Positions 17,125 through 25,516 of a DNA stretch of 64,000 bases are shown piece by piece. This DNA is from Nitrospiraceae bacterium. GTDB lineage: Bacteria > Nitrospirota > Nitrospiria > Nitrospirales > Nitrospiraceae. The notes under the pieces were generated by a model. That model was not told where the DNA came from and made no database searches. It saw only the letters and a program-made list of their open reading frames with translations. A program made the position numbers and the translations under genes. Each line of letters begins with the position of its first letter. The first letter of the stretch is position 1. Location: positions 62,001-126,000 of the forward strand of contig CAKKRE010000006.1 in assembly GCA_919902505.1 (NCBI GenBank), given 5' to 3'.

Positions 17125-17859
17125 ATGACGAATAACGTTGCCCTCATCACCGGCGGCGCAAAGGGAATCGGCCGCGCCATCGCGCTCGATCTCGCCGCGC
17201 AACAATGGTCCGTGGCAATCTGCTACCGCACCAGCAAAGCAGCCGCGGATGAAACCAGCGCGGCCATCGTGGCACGCGGCGGGCAAGCCTTGGCGGTGCA
17301 ATGCGACGTGTCCGACCCGAAGGCCGCCGGCGACTTGGTCTCACAGGTCGAAACCCGGTGGGGTAGGATCGACGCGCTGATCAATGGCGCCGGCCCCTAT
17401 CACCGCGTCAATCTCTTCGACGAGACGCCGACGGGTTGGCGTGAAATGTTCGAGGGAAACTTACACCCGATTTTTTATCTTGGGCAGGCGGTCGCACCCG
17501 GGATGAAGGCACGGAAGCAGGGACGCATCATCAACTTCAGCATGGCCAATGCGGACCAGATGGTGGCCCAGCCGGAGGTGACGGGGCACTATATCGCCAA
17601 AGCCGGCGTGTTAATTCTCACCAGGACACTGGCAAAACTGCTCGCCCCCTACGGCATTACCGTCAACGCCATCTCCCCCGGATTCATCGATTCAGGCAGC
17701 GCGCCGCCCGATGAACTGGCCGGTGTGGTCAAACGAATTCCCGCCGGATACGTCGGGAGCGTGGGAGATACGGTCGCAGCCGTGCGATACTTGCTCAGCG
17801 AGGAGGCGCGGTACGTCAACGGCGCCAACCTGCACCTCAGCGGCGGATGGGGCATCTGA
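17125..17859 (+). CDS. Short-chain dehydrogenase/reductase (FabG-like)
   Basis: 244 residues. NAD(P)-binding TGGAKGIG at residues 9-16, a NGAGP motif (NNAG variant), and the catalytic YIAK near residue 155. The C-terminus (YVNGANLHLSGGWGI) is that of classical SDRs. Substrate unknown; some relatives are pteridine or 3-oxoacyl reductases. The 5' region consists of repeat copy B. Its stop lies 9 bp from the convergent HAD-UbiA gene. Confidence 0.85.
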   Translation: MTNNVALITGGAKGIGRAIALDLAAQQWSVAICYRTSKAAADETSAAIVARGGQALAVQCDVSDPKAAGDLVSQVETRWGRIDALINGAGPYHRVNLFDETPTGWREMFEGNLHPIFYLGQAVAPGMKARKQGRIINFSMANADQMVAQPEVTGHYIAKAGVLILTRTLAKLLAPYGITVNAISPGFIDSGSAPPDELAGVVKRIPAGYVGSVGDTVAAVRYLLSEEARYVNGANLHLSGGWGI

Positions 17860-17868
17860 CTCGACGGT

Positions 17869-19305
17869 TTACCTGGCAAAGAAGAGAATGGCTCCGATGA
17901 TCGCCGCCATGAGATAACTTTTTGAATCCTTGACCGCGAACACCACCGGATCGTCGTCCATGCGGTTCCGATAGGCCAACATCCAGACTCGACTGATCCA
18001 GTAGAGCATCACCGGACAGACCAACCACAATACGTCCGCATGCGTGTACAGCAGCAGCACTTCTTTACTGCTGATGTAGAGTGCCAGCACCAACACCGCC
18101 AACAATCCGCTCGCCGTGCCGATACTCGATATATGCTCGAGATCCGTTACCCAATATCCTCGTCCGTGCAGTCCTTTGCCCTCGGCTTGGCTCATGAGCC
18201 GCAATTCGGTAAACCGTTTTACCAGAGCAAGGCTGAGGAAAAGAAACAACGAAAACGTCAACAGCCAATGGGAGGGAGCCACCCCCGTCGCAGCTCCACC
18301 ACCATACACCCGCACGGTGTAGAGTTGGGCCAACACAATCACATCCAGCAACACGAACTGTTTCAGATAGAAGGAATACCCCGTGGTCAGCACCAGATAG
18401 GCCGCCAGCACGAGCAGAAATGACGAAGGCAAGGCCAGGGCCAGGAGAATTCCTCCGACAAGACAACCTGCAGCCAAGAGGAGTCCGAACGGAATCGAGA
18501 GGCTGCCGGAAGCAAAGGGGCGGTATTTTTTCCGGGGATGCCGGCGGTCGGAAGCGAGGTCGAGACAGTCATTGACGATATAGACGGAAGACGCTGAGAA
18601 ACTGAATGACAGAAACGCGAGGGTGGCCTGCAGCATCAGGGCTCGGTTGGTGATTTGATGCGAGGCGACCACCGGGATAAACACCAGCACGTTCTTCGCC
18701 CACTGATGCACGCGCAAGGCCTTGGCCACCTGCTTCAGCCATTTCACCGGCTCGCTGAACACACGACTCACCGGGGTCAGCGTTTGCGCGCGGCTCACCA
18801 ATCCGGCGGAGGCATTCACGACGATCGCTTCGTTGGCCTCGGCCCACACGGGCAAATCGGCGGTCGAATTCCCCGCATAGGCAAACCGACGAGCCCCGTA
18901 CCGCTCAACCAGGAGGGCAACCTTGCGTGCGCCTTTGAGGTTGGTCGAAGCATCGCTCCCGAACACCCGCTCGTCGAACAGCCCGAGATGAGCCGCGACG
19001 GCACGGGCAAAGCTCTCATGACTGGCTGTGGCCAGCACCAGCTCACGGCCAGACCGGCGTTCATTGGAGAGAAACTCGACCAGGGCCGGGTCGTAGGGCA
19101 GCGTACTCGCGTCGAGCGTCACCCGGCGGGCGATTTCATGCTTGAAAGAGGCTTTGCCTTTCAGCAACCAGAAGGGAAGCTGACAGATCGAGAGCGGACT
19201 CTGCTTGATTAGCGCCAGCAGCGATTCCCACAGCAGATCGGTCCTGATGAGCGTGCCATCAAGATCGACACAAAGCGGACTTTTTCCTTGGAGATCCTCA
19301 CCCAT
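17869..19305 (-). CDS. HAD phosphatase domain fused to UbiA-family prenyltransferase
   Basis: 478 residues from the ATG at 19305 (a TTG at 19356 is possible). The N-terminal ~190 residues are HAD-like: CVDLDGTLI with the nucleophile Asp, LATAS, and YAGNSTADLPVW. From ~200 the protein is a multi-helix membrane enzyme of the UbiA family: KNVLVFIPVVASH, then the metal-binding NDCLDLASDRRHPRKKYRP and a second Asp-poor segment. This architecture resembles decaprenyl-phosphate phosphoribosyltransferase-like proteins with an attached phosphatase, so a role in polyprenyl-phosphate sugar synthesis is plausible. Confidence 0.85.
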   Translation of the reverse strand: MGEDLQGKSPLCVDLDGTLIRTDLLWESLLALIKQSPLSICQLPFWLLKGKASFKHEIARRVTLDASTLPYDPALVEFLSNERRSGRELVLATASHESFARAVAAHLGLFDERVFGSDASTNLKGARKVALLVERYGARRFAYAGNSTADLPVWAEANEAIVVNASAGLVSRAQTLTPVSRVFSEPVKWLKQVAKALRVHQWAKNVLVFIPVVASHQITNRALMLQATLAFLSFSFSASSVYIVNDCLDLASDRRHPRKKYRPFASGSLSIPFGLLLAAGCLVGGILLALALPSSFLLVLAAYLVLTTGYSFYLKQFVLLDVIVLAQLYTVRVYGGGAATGVAPSHWLLTFSLFLFLSLALVKRFTELRLMSQAEGKGLHGRGYWVTDLEHISSIGTASGLLAVLVLALYISSKEVLLLYTHADVLWLVCPVMLYWISRVWMLAYRNRMDDDPVVFAVKDSKSYLMAAIIGAILFFAR

Positions 19306-19409
19306 AGTCGCAGGAAGGATTCTATCGGCAAGAGGGCAGTCGGGCAAGAAAATCAACAGAAGGCGTGTCCGCTGAATGAGCTACCCTATTGCGGGCCGCC
19401 CTAACCCGC

Positions 19410-19736
19410 TTATTCAGCTCCGAACGCCTTCTTCAGCAGCGGCACCATTTCGCCCTTGGCTTCCATGGGGTCCAGAATATCCGTGTCGCCGTAAAACTGC
19501 CCGTCGATGAATACCTTCGGCAAAGTCGGCCAATTTGTCAGCTTCGTCAACGCCTCGCGTTTGGCGGGCTGGGACAACACGTCGATGAGTTCGTAGGGAT
19601 AGCCGTATTTCTCAAAAAAGTGCATGGTCTCCCTCGTGAACCCGCACATCGGCATGGCTTTGGTCCCCTTGCCGTAAATCAAAATTTTGTTCGCCTTGAT
19701 TTCTTGTTGAATCTCTTCTTCGATCGGGTCAGCCAT
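19410..19736 (-). CDS. Monothiol glutaredoxin (Grx4-type) with CGFT active site
   Basis: 108 residues: ILIYGKGTKAMPMCGFTRETM, WPTLPKVFIDGQFYGDTDIL. This is the Grx4/GrxD architecture that binds a [2Fe-2S] cluster with glutathione. The usual active site is CGFS; here it reads CGFT. It is 20 bp downstream of bolA on the same strand, its classical partner in Fe-S trafficking. Confidence 0.9.
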   Translation of the reverse strand: MADPIEEEIQQEIKANKILIYGKGTKAMPMCGFTRETMHFFEKYGYPYELIDVLSQPAKREALTKLTNWPTLPKVFIDGQFYGDTDILDPMEAKGEMVPLLKKAFGAE

Positions 19737-19756
19737 CTGTCCCTCCTCTACTATTA

Positions 19757-20002
19757 CTATGTGTTCACTTCTTCCGGTGTCTTAGCTGTAATCTCCAGGG
19801 CATGAATACGTCCGTCTTTCATCGGAGCGGCCAGGGCTTGGTAGACCATCCGATGTCGGTCCAGAAGATTCTTGCCGAGAAATCCGCCCGAGGTCACCCG
19901 CACGATCAAATGGTCCTGCGTGCCGGTCTTATCGATCACGGTCACGGCAGCATCAGGAAACACCTGACGAATGAATGCAGTCACAGCCTCGGCGGTAATC
20001 AT
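19757..20002 (-). CDS. bolA: BolA-family protein
   Basis: 81 residues from the ATG at 20002; an in-frame start at 20095 would add an atypical basic/hydrophobic leader of 31 residues. It has the BolA core: HLIVRVTSGGFLGKNLLDRHRMVYQAL and the conserved GRIHALEITAKTPEE ending. BolA proteins bind Fe-S glutaredoxins through a conserved His (here in DRHR). It forms a two-gene unit with the Grx gene. Confidence 0.88.
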   Translation of the reverse strand: MITAEAVTAFIRQVFPDAAVTVIDKTGTQDHLIVRVTSGGFLGKNLLDRHRMVYQALAAPMKDGRIHALEITAKTPEEVNT

Positions 20003-20182
20003 CTGCTCGGAGAATAACGCATACGGGACGCCGAAGGCAATCTGAACCACCACCGATTTCATCGCTGAGCAGGACAACATGCGTCTCGAACGCATGGATA
20101 TTTAAAGGACAGCCCGCTACACCGCGCCGTTGCGCACATACATTCGGACCTCGCACTCACCCAGGATGAAAGGAGAAGACTC

Positions 20183-20545
20183 ATGGCCCAGCCGAATTCT
20201 CGTCGCCCGCGTCGCCTGTCACGGATCACTCTGTGCGTCGTACTGCTTGTCCTCGGATGCCAGGCAACTTTATCGGTGCGACCGACCGCAGCCGCAGGCT
20301 TCGGATCGGAAGCCATTCAGGGCTTGGGAAGTTACTTCCTGACCTTGCCGTATGGCGGGATCAAAATGGCCGTCGCCGTGCTCGGTACGGTCGCTGGAGG
20401 AATGGGAGTTACCTTCACCGGCGGTGAAAAAGTGACGTCCGAAAAGATCTGGAGCCCGGCCCTGGGCGGCGAATATGTCGTCACCCCTGCCCATCTCCGG
20501 GGCGAGAAGGACCTCCATTTCTTCGGCAACACCCCGGCTAAGTAG
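20183..20545 (+). CDS. Small exported protein of unknown function
   Basis: 120 residues. A twin-arginine-rich start and a hydrophobic stretch (LCVVLLVLGC, a possible lipobox) suggest export. The mature part has a second hydrophobic glycine-rich stretch (GIKMAVAVLGTVAGGMGVTF) and ends in a soluble tail. No family recognised. It lies divergently from bolA and is followed by a hairpin at 20559. Confidence 0.6.
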   Translation: MAQPNSRRPRRLSRITLCVVLLVLGCQATLSVRPTAAAGFGSEAIQGLGSYFLTLPYGGIKMAVAVLGTVAGGMGVTFTGGEKVTSEKIWSPALGGEYVVTPAHLRGEKDLHFFGNTPAK

Positions 20546-20558
20546 CGCCTCTTTTCAG

Positions 20559-20578
20559 GGACCGGTTTCGACCGGTCC
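20559..20578 (+). terminator. GC-rich hairpin after the small exported protein gene
   Basis: Stem GGACCGGT / ACCGGTCC (8 bp) with a TTCG loop, 13 bases after the stop codon. No T-run follows, so it may be a weak terminator or a 3'-end stabiliser. Confidence 0.5.
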
Positions 20579-20649
20579 GCGCCACAACCACCGGCCTGCT
20601 GAATCGTTCCCGTTCCAAATCTGATCGAGGCGCCGGTGGTGCATTTCAC

Positions 20650-20680
20650 CCGGTCTGGTGGTTCCCAACCACCAGACCGG
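20650..20680. promoter_or_regulatory. 14-bp perfect hairpin in the leader of the signalling locus
   Basis: CCGGTCTGGTGGTT, loop CCC, then the exact complement. It lies about 140 bases before the response-regulator start, has no following T-run, and could be a second terminator for the upstream gene or an RNA element in the leader. Confidence 0.5.
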
Positions 20681-20822
20681 ACCTGCTCCTCGCCGACTTT
20701 CCCTATGTGACTGAAATCACGCGTCTCTTCCGCGTTTCCCCCTTGGCATGCCTGTTGCTGTAACTCAACGGCAAGTACGGCAGATGGCATCAACAATCGG
20801 CACAACCATCAAGGAGGGGATC

Positions 20823-21257
20823 ATGGGAGAATTTAAATCGGGTTTCTTCATGAGTGAGTCTGCCTGCAACGGCCGGGTGCTCGTGGTCGACGATGAACCG
20901 GACATTCGCAAGGTCGTTCGAATGACACTGCAGAAGGCCGGGTACGAGGTCATCGAGGCAGAGAATGGCGAAAAAGCCATCGAAGCCATCAACACCGGAG
21001 AAAACCGGCTGTTGCTGGACGTCCTCATCTGCGACATCCGCATGCCGAAGATCAATGGGGTTGAGGCCATTGCCTACTTCCAACAGGAATGGCCGCGGGT
21101 CCCGATCATTGTGCTGACCGGCTTCCCCGACACCGACATGGCCACCTCCTTTTTGCGAAGCGGCGTGGTCGACTATCTCGTGAAACCGGTCGAGGGAGAA
21201 AAGCTCCGCACGGCCGTGGCCAGGGCGATGGAACAGCGAGAGCTTGCCCAACTCTAG
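20823..21257 (+). CDS. Single-domain response regulator (receiver only)
   Basis: 144 residues from the ATG at 20823 (AAGGAGGGG ribosome site). Receiver domain: VLVVDDEPD near residue 20, phospho-acceptor Asp71 in LICDIRMPK, the conserved Thr in VLTGFPDTD, and Lys in LVKPVEG. There is no output domain, so it would signal by protein contact or serve in a phosphorelay. It is the first gene of a co-directional set with two histidine kinases and an exported haem protein (to 25493). Confidence 0.93.
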   Translation: MGEFKSGFFMSESACNGRVLVVDDEPDIRKVVRMTLQKAGYEVIEAENGEKAIEAINTGENRLLLDVLICDIRMPKINGVEAIAYFQQEWPRVPIIVLTGFPDTDMATSFLRSGVVDYLVKPVEGEKLRTAVARAMEQRELAQL

Positions 21258-21388
21258 TGTCGTCCATACCGCCAGGCAGCGCCACACCCTCCACGTCGGG
21301 GAGGTCGCCCAGGCCTCTCCGACGAACAGGTGCGAGTCAGTGGGGCTCACTGCCGACCGGACCTCGCAACACACCACGGAATGCGACC

Positions 21389-22438
21389 ATGAAACTCTGC
21401 GCGACGAGAATTGCTATCATCGGTGCCGGAAAAGGCGGCACCGCCCTACTGGATCTCCTCCATCAGATCCCGGATGTGGAGATCGTCGGCATTGCGGACA
21501 AGGATCCGACGGCTCCTGGACTCAAGCGGGCGCGAGACCTGAATGTGCTGGTCGCGGAACGGGTGCAGGACCTCATCCAGAATCATGGTGTCAACCTGAT
21601 CATGGATGTGACCGGCGCCCCATCCATGGAACCGCTCATCCACACCCTGAAGCGTCCCGGCGCCGAGGTCCTGAGCGGGGCCGCCACCAGGCTACTCTGG
21701 AAACTCGTCCAACATCAGTCGAAATTGGAAGCCGAATTGTTCCAGGCCGACAAACTCGCCGGGCTGGGGTCTTTCGCGGCCGGCATCGCGCACGACATCA
21801 ACAATCCGCTGCAGTTGATTCTCGGACTGGCCGAAAATCTGGAAGAAGAGCAGGACCTGGCGGTCGTCCACGAGCAGGCTCGCGACATCACGCAGGCCGT
21901 CAAACGCACCAGCGCCATCTGTCGCGACCTGACCCGCTACGCCAGACGCAACGGCGCCGGCGAAGAGGTCATGGTCAACCTCAACACCAAACTGGACGAA
22001 GCGCTGAGAATCGCCCGGTATGCCGTGACGCTGCAAGATGTCACGGTCGTCAAACGGTATGCGGAAGACGCCAGCGTGATGGGCAATCCCGACGAACTCC
22101 TTCATGTCTTCGTCAACCTGATCACGAACGCGGTCCAAGCCATCAAGGATCACGGCACATTGACGCTCCAAACCACGGTCGGGCCGGACGGACTGGTCAG
22201 CGCCTCGGTCAGCGATACGGGGTGCGGCATCCCCAAGGAAGCCTTCTCCAAAATCTTTGAACCGCTCTACACCACCAAACCTCCCGGGAAAGGCACGGGA
22301 TTGGGGTTGTACAATGTGATGTCGGTGATCTCGAAAATGGACGGTCACATTTGCGTCGAAAGCGACGTGGGCGTGGGCACGACCTTCCGCATCGAATTTC
22401 CACAGGTGCAGCCGACCATATCATGCGCGCCCCTATGA
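21389..22438 (+). CDS. Histidine kinase with N-terminal Rossmann (NAD(P)-binding-like) domain
   Basis: 349 residues from the ATG at 21389. The first ~110 residues form a dinucleotide-binding fold (RIAIIGAGKGGTALLDLL, then VEIVGIADKDP and NLIMDVTGAPSM), as in dehydrogenases. The kinase core follows: HisKA AGIAHDINNPLQL with His near residue 134, the N-box NLITNAVQAI, DTGCGIP, and GKGTGLGL. There is no membrane segment, so it is cytosolic. I infer it may read nucleotide redox state or another ligand. It follows the response regulator after a 131-bp gap and overlaps the next kinase by ATGA. Confidence 0.85.
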   Translation: MKLCATRIAIIGAGKGGTALLDLLHQIPDVEIVGIADKDPTAPGLKRARDLNVLVAERVQDLIQNHGVNLIMDVTGAPSMEPLIHTLKRPGAEVLSGAATRLLWKLVQHQSKLEAELFQADKLAGLGSFAAGIAHDINNPLQLILGLAENLEEEQDLAVVHEQARDITQAVKRTSAICRDLTRYARRNGAGEEVMVNLNTKLDEALRIARYAVTLQDVTVVKRYAEDASVMGNPDELLHVFVNLITNAVQAIKDHGTLTLQTTVGPDGLVSASVSDTGCGIPKEAFSKIFEPLYTTKPPGKGTGLGLYNVMSVISKMDGHICVESDVGVGTTFRIEFPQVQPTISCAPL

Positions 22439-24915
22439 CGAGTACAGCGCGGCCCTTCTCGAGCGCCCTCGGGTGGGGCCTGAAACGCAAGCTCATCGTG
22501 TCCATGCTGATGGTCGGCGTGGTGCCCCTCCTGCTCGGCCTCAGCCTGGCCTTTCTGCAAGGCTCGAAAGAAATCCAGGTCGTCAGCGGGGAAAGCTTTC
22601 AGGCGCTGGCCACGGAGGCGGCCCGCAAATTGGACCTCCTCGTGGCGGAGGAGGTGGCCAGAACTTCCCGCATCGCGGTCCACCCGGATATCGTGCGTGC
22701 GCTGGAACACCGTCGCGACGCGCTCCATGCCTCCGATCAGAACGCGACGTTGCCGACTCTCGTGCAACAACGGGCCCACTGGGCGGCAAGAGACCCGGCT
22801 GCAGTCAAAGCGATTACGGGAAATTCCACCGCTCTTCTCTTACAGAGTTTTTACGCCGGCTCGCAGAACGAATCGGACCAACTCCTGCCGCAGGTCGTAC
22901 GCGCCGCCACCAAGAAGCTGTTCATCACGGATGTGCAAGGCAACCTCTTTGCCGCCCTGACGACCAAGCCCGGATTCTCCCATGCCGAGGCTGCCTGGTG
23001 GAAAGGCACCTTCAACAAAGGAGTCGGCCAGCTCTACATCGAAGATCTCCATTTCGACGAACAGGCCGATGCCTACGTCTTCAGCATTTCTCTGCCGGTC
23101 ATGGACAGCCTTCGCTATGAAGTGGTGGGCGTGGTCCACCGGGTCATCGATGCCAAGGAATTCTTCTCTCCCTCGACCCACACCATTCGGTTCGGCAAGA
23201 CCGGCCATGTGATGTTGATCGACAGCCGAGGCATGGTCCTCAGCTGCCCGATCCTTCCCACCGGCGTTCAGCTCTCAGGCGCATCGCTGATTCCCCAGGT
23301 GACGGTGCGGCAACCGGGCTGGGTCACTGCCGACAGTGACGGGCACGGTGGCCAGGGTACCGCCATCATCGGATTCGCGCCCCTTCCAGAAACCAGTCGT
23401 GCCACGAACGGCGCGCTGGAAAACGGCGCCTGGCACACCTTCGTCTGGCAATCCTCCGACGAGCTGTTCGCCCCGATCCGGCATCTCATGATGTGGATGA
23501 TGATTCTTGCGACGGTGGCGCTCACCCTGCTCGCCACATTGGGGTATTTCGCGGCCAGCCGGATCGTCACTCCGGTCAGGCGGCTGCAGGAGGCCGCGCG
23601 CCTCATCGGACGGGGAGAACTACGGGAGCCGATCCAGATTCACACGGGAGATGAGCTGGAGGAGCTGGCGGTCGAATTCAACCGCATGAACACGCAACTC
23701 GAAGCCGCCTTTGCCGGATTGAGCACCCAGGTGGAAGAAAAAACACAGGAGGTGCAGTACCTCCAAAAATCGACGGATCAGGTGCTCGACGCCGTCCCGA
23801 CCCCGATCATCATGATCGACCAGCAAGGCCTCGTCCAATATATGAACCGCGCGTCCCGGGATGCGCTTCAAACGCAGGAGAACAGCTGGTCCAGCCGCCC
23901 GCTGTTCGATCTGCTCCCGCTGGACGACGATCACCTCCAGGCCTTGCGGCGCGACCTACGACTCGTGGAAGAAAACAAACCGACCGCGCTCCCCAGCCCG
24001 GACCAGGAGCCCGCCCTGAAAGAGGCGCGCGACCCGCTCAATCAAACCCTCAGTCAGGCGTCCCGCTCAGCCCGACGGGAATTACGGATCGGCTCGCATC
24101 TGTACCACTATGAATGGTTTCCGCTGGAAAGTCGCAGCGGGGCAGGCAAGCGATTCGGACTCGTGCTGCGCGATACCACCGACGAAAGCCGGCTGCAGGA
24201 CCAGCTGATCCAAGCTGAAAAATCAGGCAGCCTCGATGTGCTGACCGCCGGCATCGGTCACGAACTGAACAACCCGTTGTTTGGGATTCTCGGCCTCGGG
24301 GAGGCGATCCAGGAAGAAGAAGACCTGGCCCGCGCCAAGGGCTATGCGCAGGACATCGTCGGCCACGGCCGGAAGATGGCGGCCATCATTCGGGACTTCA
24401 CCGGAGTGGCCGCCCGTGAATCGAAAAGCCAACGGGTGCCGGTGGATGTGACCGCCCAGTTGGAACAAGCCCTGGCCATTGTGCAGACTTCGCACGACTG
24501 CCTCGGGCTGAACGTCCAGAAACACTATGTGACAGTGTCGCCGGTGACGGCGCTGCCCGACCAACTTCGTCTGGCGTTTATCAACGTCCTCACCAATGCC
24601 ATTCAGGCCATGAGCGGGCGAGGCGACCTGTGGCTGACCACCGAAGAACAGGACGACCTGATTACGATCACGATACGGGACAACGGTCCCGGCATTCCCA
24701 AACAACATCTCGGCAAAGTCTTCGATCCGTTCTACACTACCAAGGGACAGGGAGAAGGCTCGGGACTCGGCCTCACCGTCGCACAGCGGCTGATCAAGAA
24801 ATTCGGCGGCGAGATTCGCCTGGAGAGTCCGGAGGGCCAGGGCACGACCTGCGTCATCACCCTGCCGGCGGACAAGGCCGGGGTACGAAAGGAGGAGCCA
24901 TGCGTCTCATCCTGA
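22435..24915 (+). CDS. Membrane histidine kinase (Cache-HAMP-PAS-HisKA-HATPase)
   Basis: 826 residues. A first membrane helix (residues ~17-40) is followed by a ~300-residue extracytoplasmic Cache-like sensor with 'FGKTGHVMLIDSRGMVLSCP'. A second helix (~360-380) precedes a HAMP segment (SRIVTPVRRLQEAARLIGRGEL) and a coiled coil. A PAS-like domain (VLDAVPTPIIMIDQQG), the HisKA box GIGHELNNPLFG (His near 607) and HATPase motifs follow. It starts within the stop of the Rossmann kinase gene (ATGA) and its last 16 bases overlap the haem protein gene, so the three are translationally coupled. Confidence 0.9.
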   Translation: MTSTARPFSSALGWGLKRKLIVSMLMVGVVPLLLGLSLAFLQGSKEIQVVSGESFQALATEAARKLDLLVAEEVARTSRIAVHPDIVRALEHRRDALHASDQNATLPTLVQQRAHWAARDPAAVKAITGNSTALLLQSFYAGSQNESDQLLPQVVRAATKKLFITDVQGNLFAALTTKPGFSHAEAAWWKGTFNKGVGQLYIEDLHFDEQADAYVFSISLPVMDSLRYEVVGVVHRVIDAKEFFSPSTHTIRFGKTGHVMLIDSRGMVLSCPILPTGVQLSGASLIPQVTVRQPGWVTADSDGHGGQGTAIIGFAPLPETSRATNGALENGAWHTFVWQSSDELFAPIRHLMMWMMILATVALTLLATLGYFAASRIVTPVRRLQEAARLIGRGELREPIQIHTGDELEELAVEFNRMNTQLEAAFAGLSTQVEEKTQEVQYLQKSTDQVLDAVPTPIIMIDQQGLVQYMNRASRDALQTQENSWSSRPLFDLLPLDDDHLQALRRDLRLVEENKPTALPSPDQEPALKEARDPLNQTLSQASRSARRELRIGSHLYHYEWFPLESRSGAGKRFGLVLRDTTDESRLQDQLIQAEKSGSLDVLTAGIGHELNNPLFGILGLGEAIQEEEDLARAKGYAQDIVGHGRKMAAIIRDFTGVAARESKSQRVPVDVTAQLEQALAIVQTSHDCLGLNVQKHYVTVSPVTALPDQLRLAFINVLTNAIQAMSGRGDLWLTTEEQDDLITITIRDNGPGIPKQHLGKVFDPFYTTKGQGEGSGLGLTVAQRLIKKFGGEIRLESPEGQGTTCVITLPADKAGVRKEEPCVSS

Positions 24916-25493
24916 CAGTCATTCGGGCACGGCCGCTGTGGCTCGCACTGGCACTGGCCTGCGCCTCGACCTATTCGTTGCAGGCCAAAGATGCCGCGCC
25001 GCCGCCGGGCATTCCTCCGGAAAAGGTCGCGGACTTCGTGCACGCGGTTCTGGATGCCGATCGAACCATCTATACGAACCAGGTCGTCAACCGGATGCAG
25101 GCCAAAGGTATCGTCTCCGCCGCGGAACATTGGGAACACGAAAATGCCCTGCCGCTGCCCGCCCAGTTCCTTCAACATTCGGGCAAACTCGTGGCCGAGT
25201 CCGGACGAGGCATTCGCTATCGCCTCATCAGCCTCTGGCCCATCTACCAGCGGAATGCCCCCGCCACCGACTTGGAACGCCGGGCGCTGGAGAGTTTTGC
25301 GCAGACCCCCGACCGGCCCTTTACAGGCATCGTGACCAGCGGCCGCAAACAATACTTTCAGGCCATCTATTCCGATCGGGCCGTCTCTGCCGCCTGCGTG
25401 AAGTGTCACAACAGCCACCCGCTGAGCCCCAAACGTGACTTCGCGTTGAATGACGTGATGGGGGGCATGACGATTACCATTCCCCTCGACTGA
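24900..25493 (+). CDS. Exported DUF3365 (Tll0287-like) CxxCH haem protein
   Basis: 197 residues from the ATG at 24900, inside the end of the kinase gene and preceded by GGAGGAG. A Sec signal peptide (residues ~8-29) predicts a periplasmic protein. It matches DUF3365/Tll0287-like haem-binding sensor domains: the N-VVNRMQAKG segment, then 'RLISLWPIYQRNAP' and a single CVKCH c-type haem motif at residues 166-170. It probably senses redox state or a small ligand and hands the signal to the neighbouring kinases; that part is inference. Confidence 0.82.
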   Translation: MRLILTVIRARPLWLALALACASTYSLQAKDAAPPPGIPPEKVADFVHAVLDADRTIYTNQVVNRMQAKGIVSAAEHWEHENALPLPAQFLQHSGKLVAESGRGIRYRLISLWPIYQRNAPATDLERRALESFAQTPDRPFTGIVTSGRKQYFQAIYSDRAVSAACVKCHNSHPLSPKRDFALNDVMGGMTITIPLD

Positions 25494-25516
25494 GAGACCG
25501 GCGGTTAAACGACTGG

